DNA of 64,000 nt from contig NC_079366.1 in the NCBI RefSeq assembly GCF_021018895.1, forward strand, positions 25,973,270 to 26,037,269, read 5' to 3'. Below, piece after piece: positions 48,447 through 60,704 of this stretch. The notes beneath the pieces are model-generated. The model was given only the letters and a program-made list of their open reading frames with translations, had not been told where the DNA came from and ran no database searches. Each line of letters starts with the position of its first letter. Within the stretch, counting starts at the first letter, position 1. The stretch is from Seriola aureovittata. Taxonomy: Eukaryota; Chordata; Actinopteri; Carangiformes; Carangidae. Both the position numbers and the translations under genes were made by a program.

Positions 48447-49033
48447 TTAAAGGGTTAGTTCACCCAAATATAAAAGACAGATCACACTTACCTCTCATGG
48501 TATTTTTGCGGACAGTTTGGGTTTTATTATTTACCCAGGTTTAGGATTTCTGCCACCATTGTAATATGATGAATGGAACTTCTTTGAACAATCCTCAGTG
48601 GAACTAGTTTCTTCTGACAGGCAGACTGTGAAAAGAGATGTTACTGTTGAATTTTTAAATGTGATTTTTCGATGCTGTGCACACCAAAAACTATATTCCA
48701 TTCACCCACGTTGTATTGTACAGCAGGCACTGTGTGCTGTCTTTTCTGGCAGCTGCTGTTTGTGGGGTATTTCAAACAGCTCCTGTGTTGTTTTAAGGTG
48801 CTGTTTAGGTTTTTTCTAGGATAAAGTTGCTTTTTTTATCTCATTGTATTAGAAATTTTCCCTCACGATTTACTGTGTAATTCTGACTTGTGACGTACTT
48901 GATGTTACCTGTGTTTAATTAATAAAAATCAATTAATTAAATAGATATCAGCTATCTCAAAACACCAGCATCATACCAAAACTATCTGCACTGAGAAAAT
49001 GTTTTTACAAATTTAGGTGAACTGACCCTTTAA
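48447..49033. mobile_element. 587-bp TTAA-bounded MITE
   Basis: The left end is 'ttaaagggttagttcaccca' and the right end, read inward, is 'ttaaagggtcagttcaccta'. They agree at 17 of the first 18 bases and are bounded by TTAA on both sides. This AAAGGGTTAGTTCACCC terminus is widespread in fish genomes. The interior is AT-rich and has no transposase coding. The clean ends and symmetric bounding make this the best-defined DNA element in the window. Confidence 0.82.
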
Positions 49034-51189
49034 ATCTTTGTACAGCCATTCACATATAGGGAACAGAATTCAAGCAAAGGCAAAGTGTATAACACACACA
49101 CTGATAAAACAGTAATTTTGAGTAACGGATAGTAAACCACACCCCCCACCATCCCACTTGCTTCACTGTTTGCATACTGTGTGCCTGCATGTGCGTGTGT
49201 TTGTGTGAGTTGCAACTTGTAACAATAACTTCCTAATTACAGTTCCCCAGTGCTAGTGCAATCTTCCTGAAATGCTAACTAGCCTCCTACGGGGAGTATG
49301 GTACATTATTAATCCATGTGCTAGCCTGAGCGTGTGCATCCCGCGCTGGGAAGTGCATGTCTGCAGCGTGCATGTGTGTGTGTGTGCGCACATCCACACG
49401 TTTGTGCATTTGTGCATGCACTTGTCTGCTTGCGTGTCTCTCCACATCCCTCTTAACCTCTTCTACAGATGCTGCGATCATATGTGCTGCAATGTGTGTT
49501 AGTGCAATAATACAAAGTGTCATGTTAGCAGCATGTGGGTGTGTTTGTGTATAAAAATGTCACACCAGATTATCGTGTTGGGCTACTTTTCTTGTGACAT
49601 GTAGCCTAATCTGAGATTTGTTTATAATTTATTTGTATTCCAATTGTATTTCAGCAGCAATGAATAAATGTAACAGTAGACAATTTCTCAACAATGGCAG
49701 AGTAAAAAATACCATCACGTTCAGACCCAGTCAGCAGGGAGGTGTCATGTTAACTATGCATGCAGATTTGCTTCCACACCATGGGGTATTTCCCTCTCAA
49801 CAAAGATCAACATTATGACAAGTCATACTGCCGGCTCTCTGTGCACCAACATGCTTAATATGGGGAGCTAGATTCTGTTGAAATATGGATGGCTTTGACA
49901 AATAACAACTGATGAAAGTTGATTCTGAAATTTAGCTTGGGATTTCAACAGACGTGCTCCGTGTTGCTCCCTCGCAGAGGCAGCTAAAGGGGCTAAAAGT
50001 GCAGTAAATGGATGGGAGAGCGAGGAGGGATCTCCCATTACACAGTGGTGTTTCTTTAGTATTCCTGGAGAACTTGCCCCACAGTGATGCCTCTAGGTAC
50101 TGAGATTGTACCATGGATGGATAGCTCACTCCTGGGTTTACAGTAAATGATACAGAGAGAAAAGAAAAGGTCCTTTTACAGCTGAAGGTGAAGGTTCAGA
50201 GCGACAACCTGGTGCAATGACAAGACAGCACAGACATTAAACCCATCACATTTCGTTCATTTTGTACTTGCAGACATTCTGGCAGTTCCTCTTTACAGTT
50301 GAGGAAAGTTGTCACTTTTCATTACAGCTGATTTTTAATGTTGCCTGCACCTGCTTTATTACAGATGTAACCATTAGAGTCCCACCGTTTCTGACATTTC
50401 TGCTGCTGCAGCACAAAAAGCTTTCACTGTGTAGCTGCTTGTGGAGAGAGGTTGTTTAGTTTTGTTGAGTGGAGTTTTTAGCTCCCGAGAATCAAACGGA
50501 GCAGTTTGGTAACCACGGGTTTAAGGACTCTTTTGTTCCAGCCCAATCTGAAGTGTCCTGCTCTTACTACTCTGGAGACTGGAGAAGTGTGCTGCAGCAA
50601 ACACTGCAGTACTCATGCAGGATGAAAGCAAGATGAGCGACCTCTAAGATAGTTATCAATGAATTCCCAGGACAACTAAAGTCTTCACAGTGACTGAGGA
50701 TCTCTGGCCTTGATAGAAATCCAGTCAACCATTTCTCATATTCAAACACATTATGCCCTAAAATGACTCATTGAAGCTGTTCTGTTTTACTGGCACTACC
50801 TCATGTCTATTCATGGTGCTAGGAGTGAGACCCTTTTTCTCTCTCTCTCTCTCTCTCTTTCTATCAATCTTTCTGTCCTCCTCTTCTTTCCCTCTCTCCC
50901 TCTGTGGCACTCAGCCAACAATTGGAGTCAGTCAGTGGAAAAACTCTGTTAGTAGTCCATGCCCTATGGGACAAAGTGGCAACAACATCCGTTACAACAG
51001 ATAGTGGGGCAGTAGGCAGGAGGCACAGGACACAGCAGCCAAAATTGAACTGGTTGAGCGACTTTGTGCCACACACATGCACTCACGGTTTTAACTGCGC
51101 ATCAAGACCGTTTTAACAGGGCCACACTTTGGCCACACAGCCACATTTTAACTGGGTAACAGTTTTGCATTTATGCCAAAGTGGTGCTG
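49034..51189. other. Unassigned DNA
   Basis: No gene recognised. A CT array lies at 50838-50857. Frames across 49190-49550 are TG/CA-rich artefacts. Confidence 0.4.
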
Positions 51190-51470
51190 TCTTACAGTGT
51201 GATAATCATACGGATGGGTGAGAAAGAAGTCCTCAGCCACCACCACATGCTTCCTAGCATTGATTCTACAAGTCTCTTAACTCCAGCGGAGGGACGAACA
51301 CCATTCCTCCAAAAGATATTAGCTCATTTGATGTTTTGATGATGATGATGGTGGAGATCTTCCATAGGTGTTCAACTGGGGTGAGGTCAGGTGACTGTGA
51401 AGGCCATAATTTCCACGCTCACTAAACTATCTAGCGACCCCTCTGCCCAACATGGAAGCATCTACATTCA
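51190..51470 (-). mobile_element. Tc1/mariner-type remnant
   Basis: The plus strand reads 'ggacgaacaccattcctcca', 'agatattagctcatttgatg', 'aggtgttcaactggggtgag' and 'gtgactgtgaaggccataat'. I recognise this as the antisense of a Tc1-like transposase C-terminal region common in fish repeats. On the minus strand short pieces such as 'EEWCSSLRWS' are visible between stops. No ends or inverted repeats were found, so it is a fragment. Confidence 0.6.
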
Positions 51471-52129
51471 TTATCTCTTTCCACTCATTTATTCAGGCTG
51501 TTCCTTTAAAAGGGGCACGCCACCAATTTCTCACATGAAGTTCGTGTGAGTACCTGTCATGAGGTGTACTGTGAAAAAAAATGTTTTCTGTGGATCTGGA
51601 GGGAACTTTCCAAAGTTTGAAAAAAAAGAACCCTGGCGATGTCTAATGAGGGATGTTTTTAAGTTCCATTATGGGAATCGTAGAAACCAGTGTTAGGGGC
51701 TTCTGTTGCTTACATTTTGAACATTATTCTTTTATTCCCCCAACTTTATGAAAATGCAAATCCCTGGAGTATTTGTCACCTCTCTGAATATGGCCATCTC
51801 TTGCATGCACAAGCACTTGTGGTGGAATGTGTCTGCACTGTATGGCTCTGCATGTTGAATCTGACATGGTAAAAAAAAACAAAAAACAGACATGCTAAAA
51901 CGTGTGCATGGTTCCACTGAAATGTATGAGGGAATACATGAACATCTCTCTCCTGACAGCTTAGACTATGAAGTAATGTAGACTACAGGCCTGATGTGTT
52001 AAAGTTTTACCTTCCACAGATTCCTCAGATCTAAAATAAGGAACATGCTGACAAGAACATACGGATCAAACTACCATTTCAAAGACATCTCAGAGAAAAG
52101 GAAGACTTCAGTGAGGTGGATTTTTCTTC
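51471..52129. other. Unassigned DNA
   Basis: No gene or transposon recognised immediately left of the CpG island. Confidence 0.4.
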
Positions 52130-52551
52130 CCCACTGCCTGCAAACCGGAGAGTGAAGAGCCGCTGTCCAGGGTGCTGAACACCCAGCCCGCTGGACCGCG
52201 ATGCGGGTATGAGGCTAAACCCTGCCGGTCCTGCAACTGTGGAACTGCAGCCCGTCCCGGGACAAAAACTAAATTGATACTAAGTGACCACCTTAAATGC
52301 TGACAACATATGACACGTCTCAGACACAGCGTTAAATGCTGAACAGGCTCGGCGCTGCTCTGCTTTAGGTTGCACACACAGGATCACGGTACGTTCAAGC
52401 ACCGCACACGTTCACCAGGAGCCGATAATGTAAATGTAGATGTATGTATCTGCGGCCGCATTATCAATGGACACACAGGGATGGCAGATAAGACAAGCAA
52501 GGCTGCTTGAGAATAGCCAACCAGCAAATTCCCCTCATTCATCACGACTCT

Positions 52552-52574
52552 ACACACACACACACACGCACGCA

Positions 52575-52606
<32 letters not shown>
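52552..52606 (+). repeat. (CA)n/(CACG)n microsatellite
   Basis: CA units flank a run of about seven CACG (GCAC) units at about 52566-52593, adding to the local CpG count. Confidence 0.93.
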
Positions 52607-53030
52607 ATCACACAGGGCTACACACACACAAGGATGGGTTCAGTGTCTTTGGTTTGAGAACCGCAGGAATGCCAGAGCTGTTGGCGTATTTCAAAGTTGC
52701 CTACGCAATGCGAGTCCAGCCATCACACGGCAGGCACATGAAATGAAGCCAAAAGCTCTGTGCGCAATCCACACATGTCCGCTTCCCGTTTTCACTTTAC
52801 CTGCTCCAGATGCCAGCGTGGAGGAAGACGCCGCGTTTCGCCTCAGCAAGACGGTCCCGCTTGTTGCCTCTGGCAGTGTAGCCTATATGTGGTTGTGTTG
52901 ATATGTTTTGTTGGGGTTTTTGTAGTTTTTTTTTTTTTAGTCTCTCTCTGTCACTGATTTGCTCCCAGCTCGCTCCTGTCTCCTCTGCGGTCTCTGTGAA
53001 GAGCAGTGACCGGGAAGGGGCTCGGTGGTC

Positions 53031-53031
<1 letters not shown>

Positions 53032-53061
<30 letters not shown>
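53032..53061 (+). repeat. (CAG)10 trinucleotide repeat
   Basis: Ten perfect CAG units inside the CpG island. In the three plus frames it would read Q, S or A. No supported coding exon surrounds it, so it may be untranslated. Confidence 0.95.
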
Positions 53062-53063
<2 letters not shown>

Positions 53064-53329
53064 AGTGTGGAGATTCACCCGCGTCAAGATTTTTGAGATG
53101 CAAAACGGCGCCTGATGTGATGTGCTGCCTCCTCGCCTCTGTCTCCCTCGCTCTCTGTCTCCTCTCAGTTTCTGCCTCTCACACTGCGTCAGGCTCCACT
53201 CCTCCCTCCTCTCCTCTCTCTCTCTTTCTCTCTCTCCCTCTCTCTAGTTGACTGTCTTTGACTCTCTCTCTCTCTCATACACACACACACACACAGAGGA
53301 ACAGACGGTGATTAATTTGCTGGAATTCA

Positions 53330-53331
<2 letters not shown>

Positions 53332-53370
<39 letters not shown>
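53332..53370 (+). repeat. (CT)n microsatellite
   Basis: A pure CT array of about 19 units at the right edge of the CpG island; a shorter CA array lies at 53276-53296. Confidence 0.95.
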
Positions 53371-53375
<5 letters not shown>

Positions 53376-53480
53376 ATATGTGCCTCAATCAACCTCAATC
53401 CGTCGCCTCTCTCCTCTGAACTGATGCGACCGTCAGCCAGCTGTTCCGGTGGAGGAGAGAGGTTTGCATTGCACTTGGAG

Positions 53481-53899
53481 CGCCACAGACAGTCATTTAG
53501 ATTAGATCCTTTCCCATTTGGAGAGCGAGATAAGTACTACTGTACTATCAAACCCAAACTGGGAAAGTTCTTGTCGAAATTGTATGAAATTCAGGCTATT
53601 GGGAGTTCTTCAGGAGAATGAAACAGCCATAACCTACAGCTCAGCATTGGAGAAACACTGGGGGGGGGGTTTTGGGGAGGGGGTGGTGTTGATGGGAACC
53701 CACATTTCTGGGTATTTCTCTGCACTCCAACTGCTGGTGGATGCATCAGGTCTCTGCTCCGGGAGTCAAAGCTACAGTAGCTTAACCAGAATGAACTGTC
53801 CAATGTTATTTGAGGTTGGCTGTTTGCCTAAATGCACTATGGGGCAACCTGATGTCCTGCCAGCAGACATGGTCAGATTAACTGCCTCTTTAGTAAAGG

Positions 53900-53947
<48 letters not shown>

Positions 53948-54549
53948 AAAGAGACATGAATGCATGGGCGCACAAACTACATATTAACAGAACGATATGC
54001 ACATGTACTGTAAAACATGGCTCCTGTTCAAAGCCTTGCACCCTTTTTTTCAGAAATTGCATAAATCCACAGTTGTATGTTCTCTGGCTTACATCATGTG
54101 TCGTATTAGTGGATGTAGAGACTATATATAAACCCAGTAATCTGCCGCTATATGGCTGTAGGTGATGGCTGACATTGGAGTGAACCATACCCTGGTGACC
54201 CTCATAATGCACGACTGAGTAATTAGGAATTAGGGGGATGAGAGGCAGATTTGGTCAGAGGAGGAAAAAGGGAAGAAACAGAACAGAGACGACGTATATT
54301 CACAGAAATCCCTCCTCCCGTCCGTCTGTCTGTGTGCGTTTGCGTCCAGAAACAACACAACAGAATAGAATTAGACACCCCATGCTGAAGTCTCTATGAA
54401 TAATAGTACATAATTTGCATTTGCTCCAGGGGTGCTGTTAGTGGCTGACCTATGACCTGACCTGTTGGATAATTTCTCCGCAGGGGATGAATATATAATG
54501 ACTTATCATTATTATTGATAGAATTAAAAAAGGTCAGGTAGATGACAGT
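53481..54549. other. Unassigned DNA with CA array
   Basis: A run of nine or ten G lies near 53660 and a CA array at 53900-53944. The longest open frame of the window (53518-54165, plus, 215 codons) crosses both and has no recognisable domain. I do not call it a gene. Confidence 0.4.
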
Positions 54550-55530
54550 CCAGTCTCTAAACTACAGTGGTGCCAAGGTGAAGGTGTTGTTGGGTCACAA
54601 CAAGGACGTAGCTGCTCCGGAGGACAGCGAGGTCACAGTGAGGTATTTTATATACTGATTTTAGTTGTTGTTTTTCATTTTATTTATTGATTTTGACTAA
54701 ATATGTTTAATAAGAGACTATTTTCATTTTAGTGTTTTTCAGCTCATTGTTTTGGTTTTACTGTATTGGTTCACTCTCGCTGCTAGTGTCGTGTCCAGTC
54801 ACAGCAGGCAGTCGTTTTCAGAAACACAGCTCTAAAAACACACACTGTGCACTACCCGCTAAGCATCAAACAGCAGACAAACACAGTTAGCAACTAGCTG
54901 ATGAACATAGTTAACTGTTTAACAGTTACAGAGACAGACATTTCTGGTGGAGACCAAAACCAGAGCCAAAAGGAGAGTGAATATTGGACCTAGTTCTTCA
55001 GGTGGCCAGAAACACAGCTTCAAATAAATGGCAATGTTGCTCTATTTCAGCTTGATGTGTAAACTGGACAGTGTTCATCATATCTACTTTAAAAGTTGAT
55101 AATGTGTTAAATGTTGTGTTAACACCTTGTTTCCCTCTAAGTGGATGAAAAAAATCAGTTAATGAAGGTTTAAATTTGAGTATTTGTAGGCCAATAAATT
55201 AATACATGATGAAAAGTTTCAATATTTCTCTTCCAAAATGTAGAATTTATCCATTTAAATCCGCAATAACTTTTTTTTTTTGGCTACTTGGGGGCAGAAA
55301 GAAGCAACATTGACATATCATCACCTTTTAAGTTAATATGACAGACTTGTTAACGAACTGTTGCTTATTTAAACATCCAGCAGTTGCAGATCAACATAGC
55401 TTTCATTTGAGTTGTGTTTCTGTCGACCCGGCAAACATCAGTCCAATAATTACTCTTCTTTTAGCTCCGTTTTTGGTCTCTACCAACTCCAGGGAGCGCA
55501 CAGTGAGAGTGAATCACAGCAGTAAAGTTG
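54550..55530. repeat. Interspersed fish repeat mosaic
   Basis: At 54760-54980 the minus strand carries 'tttggtctccaccag', 'actagttgctaactgtgttt', 'gtctgctgtttgatgc' and 'tggacacgacac', a repeat common in fish. Around 55275-55320 there is a 'ggctacttgggggcag' piece, and at 55466-55500 the plus strand has 'tttttggtctctaccaactc', the same start in the other orientation. A further copy of that start is at 61995-62030. No coding capacity. Confidence 0.55.
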
Positions 55531-56873
55531 TGGTTCAGACAGCTGTAACTCTAGCTCTGCAAATTAAGGTGATACGACTGACCCCTTTTATATTGTCATA
55601 TTTTTTCACATTGTCATTTGTGACAGTTATTGTAAAATATCAGTTGTAGTGGTTTAAGCTGAGAAATAAAATGAGAAATTAACTAAAAACAATTCTTTAG
55701 TTTCTGGTCAAAATCACATACTGACTAAACTGACTACAGCTCTGTCAAGTTTAGAGACTTCCTCATGTGATGAAAAGAAGTGACATAAAGAACAATTTTA
55801 AAAACATGAAAGGTATAATCCTCTTGGCTGCTATTACTTATTATTATAAAGATTTGTGCTGTTTAGTGTTTGCTAATACTTAATTTGTGATCATGGTGCG
55901 TTCCACTGCATCAATGAATTGATTATACATTATCCCAACTCAATATTTTCATTTGCTAACAGACATAATCAATTCAGCTCTTTTTTCAGCAACTGTCAAT
56001 ATGAATACTCATTTTAAAAATCCAAAATCAAATTTAATCCAAACAAAGCCGTCCGCTGTGCAGACTGGAAATCTCAAACTTGAACTGTCAGCAACACATC
56101 CATTACTGCATTCGAAGAATGTAGAATTTTTGCCATTCATTCACAGCTAGTATATATATATATAATTTTTAATAATAAAAACATTTATATGACCACCTAT
56201 TATCACATGACTGAAATTCAATACTTATGTCACCTGATAACAACTGACCTTCCACCAAGGCAAGGGATCAAGCACAAAAACGAAGGCTATGATATGGAGT
56301 TAAAAGCTCCAGAAAACGATGAAACATCAATGTTGGACTCCTATTTGAATGTGCACAACAAAAGTCTGCGATGCACATTTTTCAGGAAAACCTACCAGTA
56401 CAATATGGATAGTCTCACACAACCTCAGTTATATAGCAGTTCGATAATATACAGCTAACCGTTACTTTTGCCAAAATCAAAAGAAAGAAAAAAATGAATC
56501 CTCCTTGATTGAAGTAGTTGATACACATGATCAAAACTATTCACTGCTAAACCAACAACTCGCAGGAAGTCGTGGCCTCAGCTGTGAGTCGTACATGTTG
56601 ACTGGACGATAACAGATGTCGAGAGTAAGAACTATGCCCTATAACTCAACATGTGTCATGCGTTGTGGTTTATCGTGGCTGTAAATGGGATCTCTCTCTT
56701 CCTGTATGATTGTTGAGCATGTTGATTCTGGATGGAAGCTTTTGCTCTTTGATGCTGGGAGACGGACACTACGATCTCATGGTTTACTGTTCATGGCCCA
56801 GATTGCAAAATAAAATAAATAAATAAAAATGCTAGAAGCTTTCAGACTCTTCTGCTACACGAGAAATATTTTA
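55531..56873. other. Unassigned AT-rich DNA
   Basis: No recognised gene on the plus strand. On the minus strand this is the sequence downstream of the small open frame at 57041. It includes an AU-rich 'ttttatttatttatttta' near 56805-56830 but no AATAAA within about 600 bases; an ATTAAA variant occurs near 56167. An open frame on the plus strand (56189-56458, 89 codons) has no recognisable domain. Confidence 0.4.
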
Positions 56874-57041
56874 CTACCTTTGGCCAGTTTTCTGAAAAAC
56901 GATAAACAACAAAATAGATCCAGCAAAACAAGCTGCTACAAATGCTGCTAAAATAACTGAATGTCTCTTCTGAGCGGCATCTTTCCTATGATCGGAGGTC
57001 GTTTTCACAGAGTCGCTGTCCGAGTTCTTCGCTTTGACCAT
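56874..57041 (-). CDS. Candidate small single-pass membrane protein (55 aa) or first coding exon
   Basis: The frame starts at 57041 in a good initiation context (G at -3, G at +4) and ends in TAG at 56876-56874. Residues 1-27 are hydrophilic and rich in S, D and K, beginning 'MVKAKNSDSDSVKTTSDHRK' and ending in a basic 'QKRH' motif. Residues 28-49 form an uninterrupted hydrophobic segment ('ILAAFVAACFAGSILLFIVF'), and a short polar 'QKTGQR' ends the protein. This is the layout of a signal-anchored type II or tail-anchored protein, with positive charges just before the helix. The last codons contain AAAG|GTAGTA, a weak splice donor (cut after 56878), so the frame could continue in another exon. 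I do not recognise the family. It lacks a nearby CpG promoter and a canonical poly(A) signal. Confidence 0.45.
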   Translation of the reverse strand: MVKAKNSDSDSVKTTSDHRKDAAQKRHSVILAAFVAACFAGSILLFIVFQKTGQR

Positions 57042-57827
57042 TTCGTGTGTGTGTCATTAATTAAACATGATCTCACTGATTGTAGGATTACTGCAGGGGC
57101 TATACTATCAAATTAATAGACTATGATTTGATTAGTAGTGAGTGAAAAGTGTCTTCTGGGTTACAGCAACAACCTCCATGCACCCATATGAAAGTCAGAT
57201 ACAGTACGTGCATATATTTTTTGTTTATTCTAATTGTAGTTCAATACATACTTCTTTACATATATATATGTGGATACATACAGTATCTGTGTCTCATACA
57301 TAATGAATCATACAGATGTGAATCCGACATGGTTGAAAATGATGTTACTGAATGTATTATGTATTATACATAATACTTGTAAGTCTCAAATCTGTGTGGA
57401 CCTTCACAAATAATAGTTACATGTGCACATATGTATTATTTATGCACATAAATGCAAACTAGAGAAGTTATTCATACGACAACCACAGCTGGTACATTTT
57501 CACATTGCTGCTGGGCTGCGCAGCAACATTTATGAACTCATTTACATAATGAAAGCAAGTATACAAGTATACATTAACATTTTATATTTATTTCTAGATA
57601 ACACTTTACTCCCCCCCTCATATTAAGCATTTATTAGTCGTATAAGTGCAATCAATAAATGGTTTGAAACACTCTAAAATAAGCTTTAATGTGGCTGTTA
57701 GGAGGTATAAGGACATTTTGAAACGTTTAGTGATGCATTGTCAATACTAATAACTCCTGTGAGGCATTCATACATAATGTGAATGATTGTTGAGTCTTTG
57801 TGTTTAAAAAAGTAGATTTTAAGTATT

Positions 57828-57861
<34 letters not shown>
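57828..57861 (+). repeat. (ACAG)n microsatellite
   Basis: About eight perfect tetranucleotide units. Confidence 0.95.
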
Positions 57862-57862
<1 letters not shown>

Positions 57863-59437
57863 TGCGGGTTGAGGGTCTGAGATGATCAACAGCAGAGGAG
57901 AAGAGGATGCAGGTAAGAAGGAAGTCTATCAGGCATTGTGGGGTCACTTTTGACCCCTGTTACCACGTTGTTGGGAATGTCTCCCTTCACTTGTGTGGAT
58001 TGCATGTTGAATGTGTACGTTTGTTTATTAAGGTTGTACAAAAGCAGGGCTGCAATCTATGAGAAATAAAAGCATCTTCAGTTCTGTCGTTTGAGTAAAT
58101 TCAATGTTTGTTTTTCTCAAGTCTTTTACTCAAACTGGTATCTGATCGTTTGCTAAACCAGTCTCCCGCCAAACTTTGAATTTCTCAGCATGTGGAAAGA
58201 GTGTGTACAGGGCTACAATAAGGTGTGTTTTCTTTTTCTTTTTTTTAATACAAAACCAAAAACACGAGCAAAAGTGTGAGGAATGGATTGAACAGTGAGT
58301 TTATCTGCCCTAATGTGAGCTTAGCTGTAATCACTAGCATGTCCAGTGTCTACCATCTACAGCAGGAACCCTGTGTGACTTCTGAAATCAAAGTTTTTTA
58401 GGATTACACGTTACGTTAACAAAAAGGCTCATTGACAATATAGTATATAGTATGACTGTATAGTATTTCCCCACAGTGTGAACGATGCATAGAAAGATGG
58501 CCAATGAACCTAACTGCTGTCCCCTGGTTTAGGGTAAATTTTAGCAGCTCCATCCTGTTCATCACACTCCGTCAACCACAATCAACATCACACAAAATAG
58601 AGATAAATTTGCCAAAATCATCGGTTAGTCTTCGTCCTCAAAGCCTTTTCTTTTACAATGTTAAAAGTCAAGAGTACGTAAGCTGAGCCGCTGATTGGCA
58701 TCGTGTTAGAACAATATTATCTTACTAATAATCCTCAGACAAACCAGCTCTACACTGCAACACAAGAACAATCGTGTGTGTCTTTATTTCCATGTTTTCC
58801 ATGTGGATCAACAGCTGGGAAAACTAAAACCTTATTTTTTTTTCCTGGGACATGCAGCATTAACCCCAGCCGTTCTGCATAATATCCTGTATGTATCCAT
58901 CAAGTGCATATTTAAGACTCCTATAACACCATTCCTGTTTTAAAACAAGTCAGCTGGAAACCAAATCATGGAAATCGTGTTAGCTTAATTGGCTATGTAT
59001 CTTTGCCAAAACTGTCAGTTGCCAAATAAAAATGAGAAGCCAGCTTTTGTCTCACCTGTCTGTTTTGAAAATTACTAATAATCATGATATGGTGGTCAAT
59101 GGTAAATCTGCCCTGTTGTCATTATAAACTACAGATGTAGCTACTGTGTCAGAGCAGAAAGTTTGACACAGTTCTTCCAAAGATCATGTCCTATATTTAC
59201 TACAGTCATTACAGATTAGATATGAAATCTCGCAGTAATAGAATTCAGTTGCTTCAAAATTCACAGTTTATAAAATTCACACATTTATCTTGAAAACGCA
59301 GAAAACTCCAGAACTTAGTTGGGAACATCATCTGATTCCATCTGATTATAGCTCCAAATTGATAATACAGTATGAAAATGTAAATGGAATCCTGATGTGT
59401 GTGGTTGAAATGAATGTATATGTGTGTGAGCAGCGTG

Positions 59438-59444
<7 letters not shown>

Positions 59445-59490
<46 letters not shown>
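59445..59490 (+). repeat. (TG)n microsatellite
   Basis: A pure TG array of about 23 units. Confidence 0.95.
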
Positions 59491-59492
<2 letters not shown>

Positions 59493-59927
59493 ATCTGTGT
59501 CAATGTGTGTCTGGGTCTGAAGCCCCAGAGGACTAAAGTCTCCTTTGATTCGGAGCGAAAGGCCAGCGGTGGCAGCGAATACTAGCCGGAGCGAGAGAAA
59601 ACATGAAAGCAGCATCTGTAATTATGCTTAACCCTCAGCCCTCAAGGAGAGATTTGGTGATGCAACATCACTCTGCCTTTACGAGGCTAATACAACACCA
59701 GCACCTCACTCTACCTTTTCATAAGGCCAAAAGCAAACGCATATTGACATGTACATATACTCTCTTGATGGATTCATTAGACGGAAAGGGGAGGCGCAGG
59801 ATGCAGGGAAAAAAAAAAACACTTGAAATCTTGAAAGCAGCAACTGTAATCTGTCTCACTCTGTAATTATCCCCAACCCTTCAGGGTGGGTTCGGACATG
59901 CAGCATCTCAGCACCTCTATGACGCTG

Positions 59928-59929
<2 letters not shown>

Positions 59930-59989
<60 letters not shown>

Positions 59990-60007
59990 GAACACACACA
60001 CACACAC
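59930..60007 (+). repeat. (CA)n microsatellite with internal duplication
   Basis: A CA array at 59930-59984, then 'ctgcacgaacacac', a short second CA run and the same 'ctgcacgaacaca' again, suggesting replication slippage over a compound unit. Confidence 0.93.
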
Positions 60008-60668
60008 TGCACGAACACATTGAGACGTACATGCAGTCATTTATCTCAATACAGTAATAACACTAATGATATCCCATGGGTACCTACAAAGTAAAAAGGA
60101 GGGACTGAAGAAGGAGTGAGTGGGAGAGAGAAAGAGTGGGAGAGTAAGAGTCTTTGTGAACAGTATGCTCTCATCTCTGTTGGCAGGAACGCCATTTGTG
60201 AGTCTGTATGATGTTTAAATAGAGACAGCAACTGACGCGTGCGCACACACGCACTCTGAGAAACACTCACACATGTACACACTGACGAGTGTGTGCGCAG
60301 ACTAGAAGACAGAGACTGGGGGAATGGAGAAGAAAAGAGGATTTAAGCGACACTGGCAGGCTCTCACACTGTTTTTAGGTCAATGACAAGAAGCCTATTC
60401 AACAGACAGACACATGCAGACACACAAGTAAAAAAGTACACAAACACTTGCAGGGGTGTGCACACGAGAGCAGCTCAAACACACACATCCACACACACAC
60501 AAGCTGTGCATGCGCGCAAAATGTACTTAGCTGCATTTACTGTCAACCCTCGAGAATCTCTGTAACAGTACTAGAAAGGCTCGACAGATATCACACTCTC
60601 CTCAGCTGTTATTTTTCCTCATTGTCCCCTCATGCATGGCCCTGCCTCTCTGTCCATTCTCTATGTCC

Positions 60669-60704
60669 TCTCTCTCTCTCTCTATGTCTCTCTCTCTCTC
60701 TCTG
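60669..60704 (+). repeat. (CT)n microsatellite
   Basis: Two CT arrays separated by 'atgt'. Confidence 0.9.

Larger units (their letters stand above)
52130..53480. promoter_or_regulatory. CpG island, candidate promoter / first exon
   Basis: CpG dinucleotides are dense here (about 20 in 52140-52480 and about 14 in 52680-52870), whereas the rest of the window is CpG-poor. The block includes two CGG/CCG-rich patches, a NotI-like 'gcggccgc' at about 52452, a (CACG)n run, (CAG)10 and a terminal CT array. In vertebrates an isolated island of this kind usually marks a promoter. I could not identify a TATA box, a definite transcription direction or a coding exon. It could serve a gene whose coding exons lie outside the window. 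Confidence 0.5.

Noticed and set aside
52108..52377. 89-codon minus-strand frame within the CpG island
   Set aside because: CpG islands lack stop codons by composition, and the translation has no recognisable motif.
53518..54165. Longest open frame of the window (215 codons, plus), next to the CpG island
   Set aside because: It runs through a poly-G stretch and a CA array that gives a His-Thr run, is overlapped by a 146-codon frame on the other strand, and has no recognisable domain. Only expression or conservation data could rescue it.
54760..55530. Possible retroviral or LTR element
   Set aside because: No LTR pair, primer-binding site, or gag, pol or env motifs were seen; the similarity is to a non-coding fish repeat.
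56189..56458. 89-codon open frame, plus, near the small membrane frame
   Set aside because: The composition looks protein-like in places but no domain, start context or splice structure supports it.
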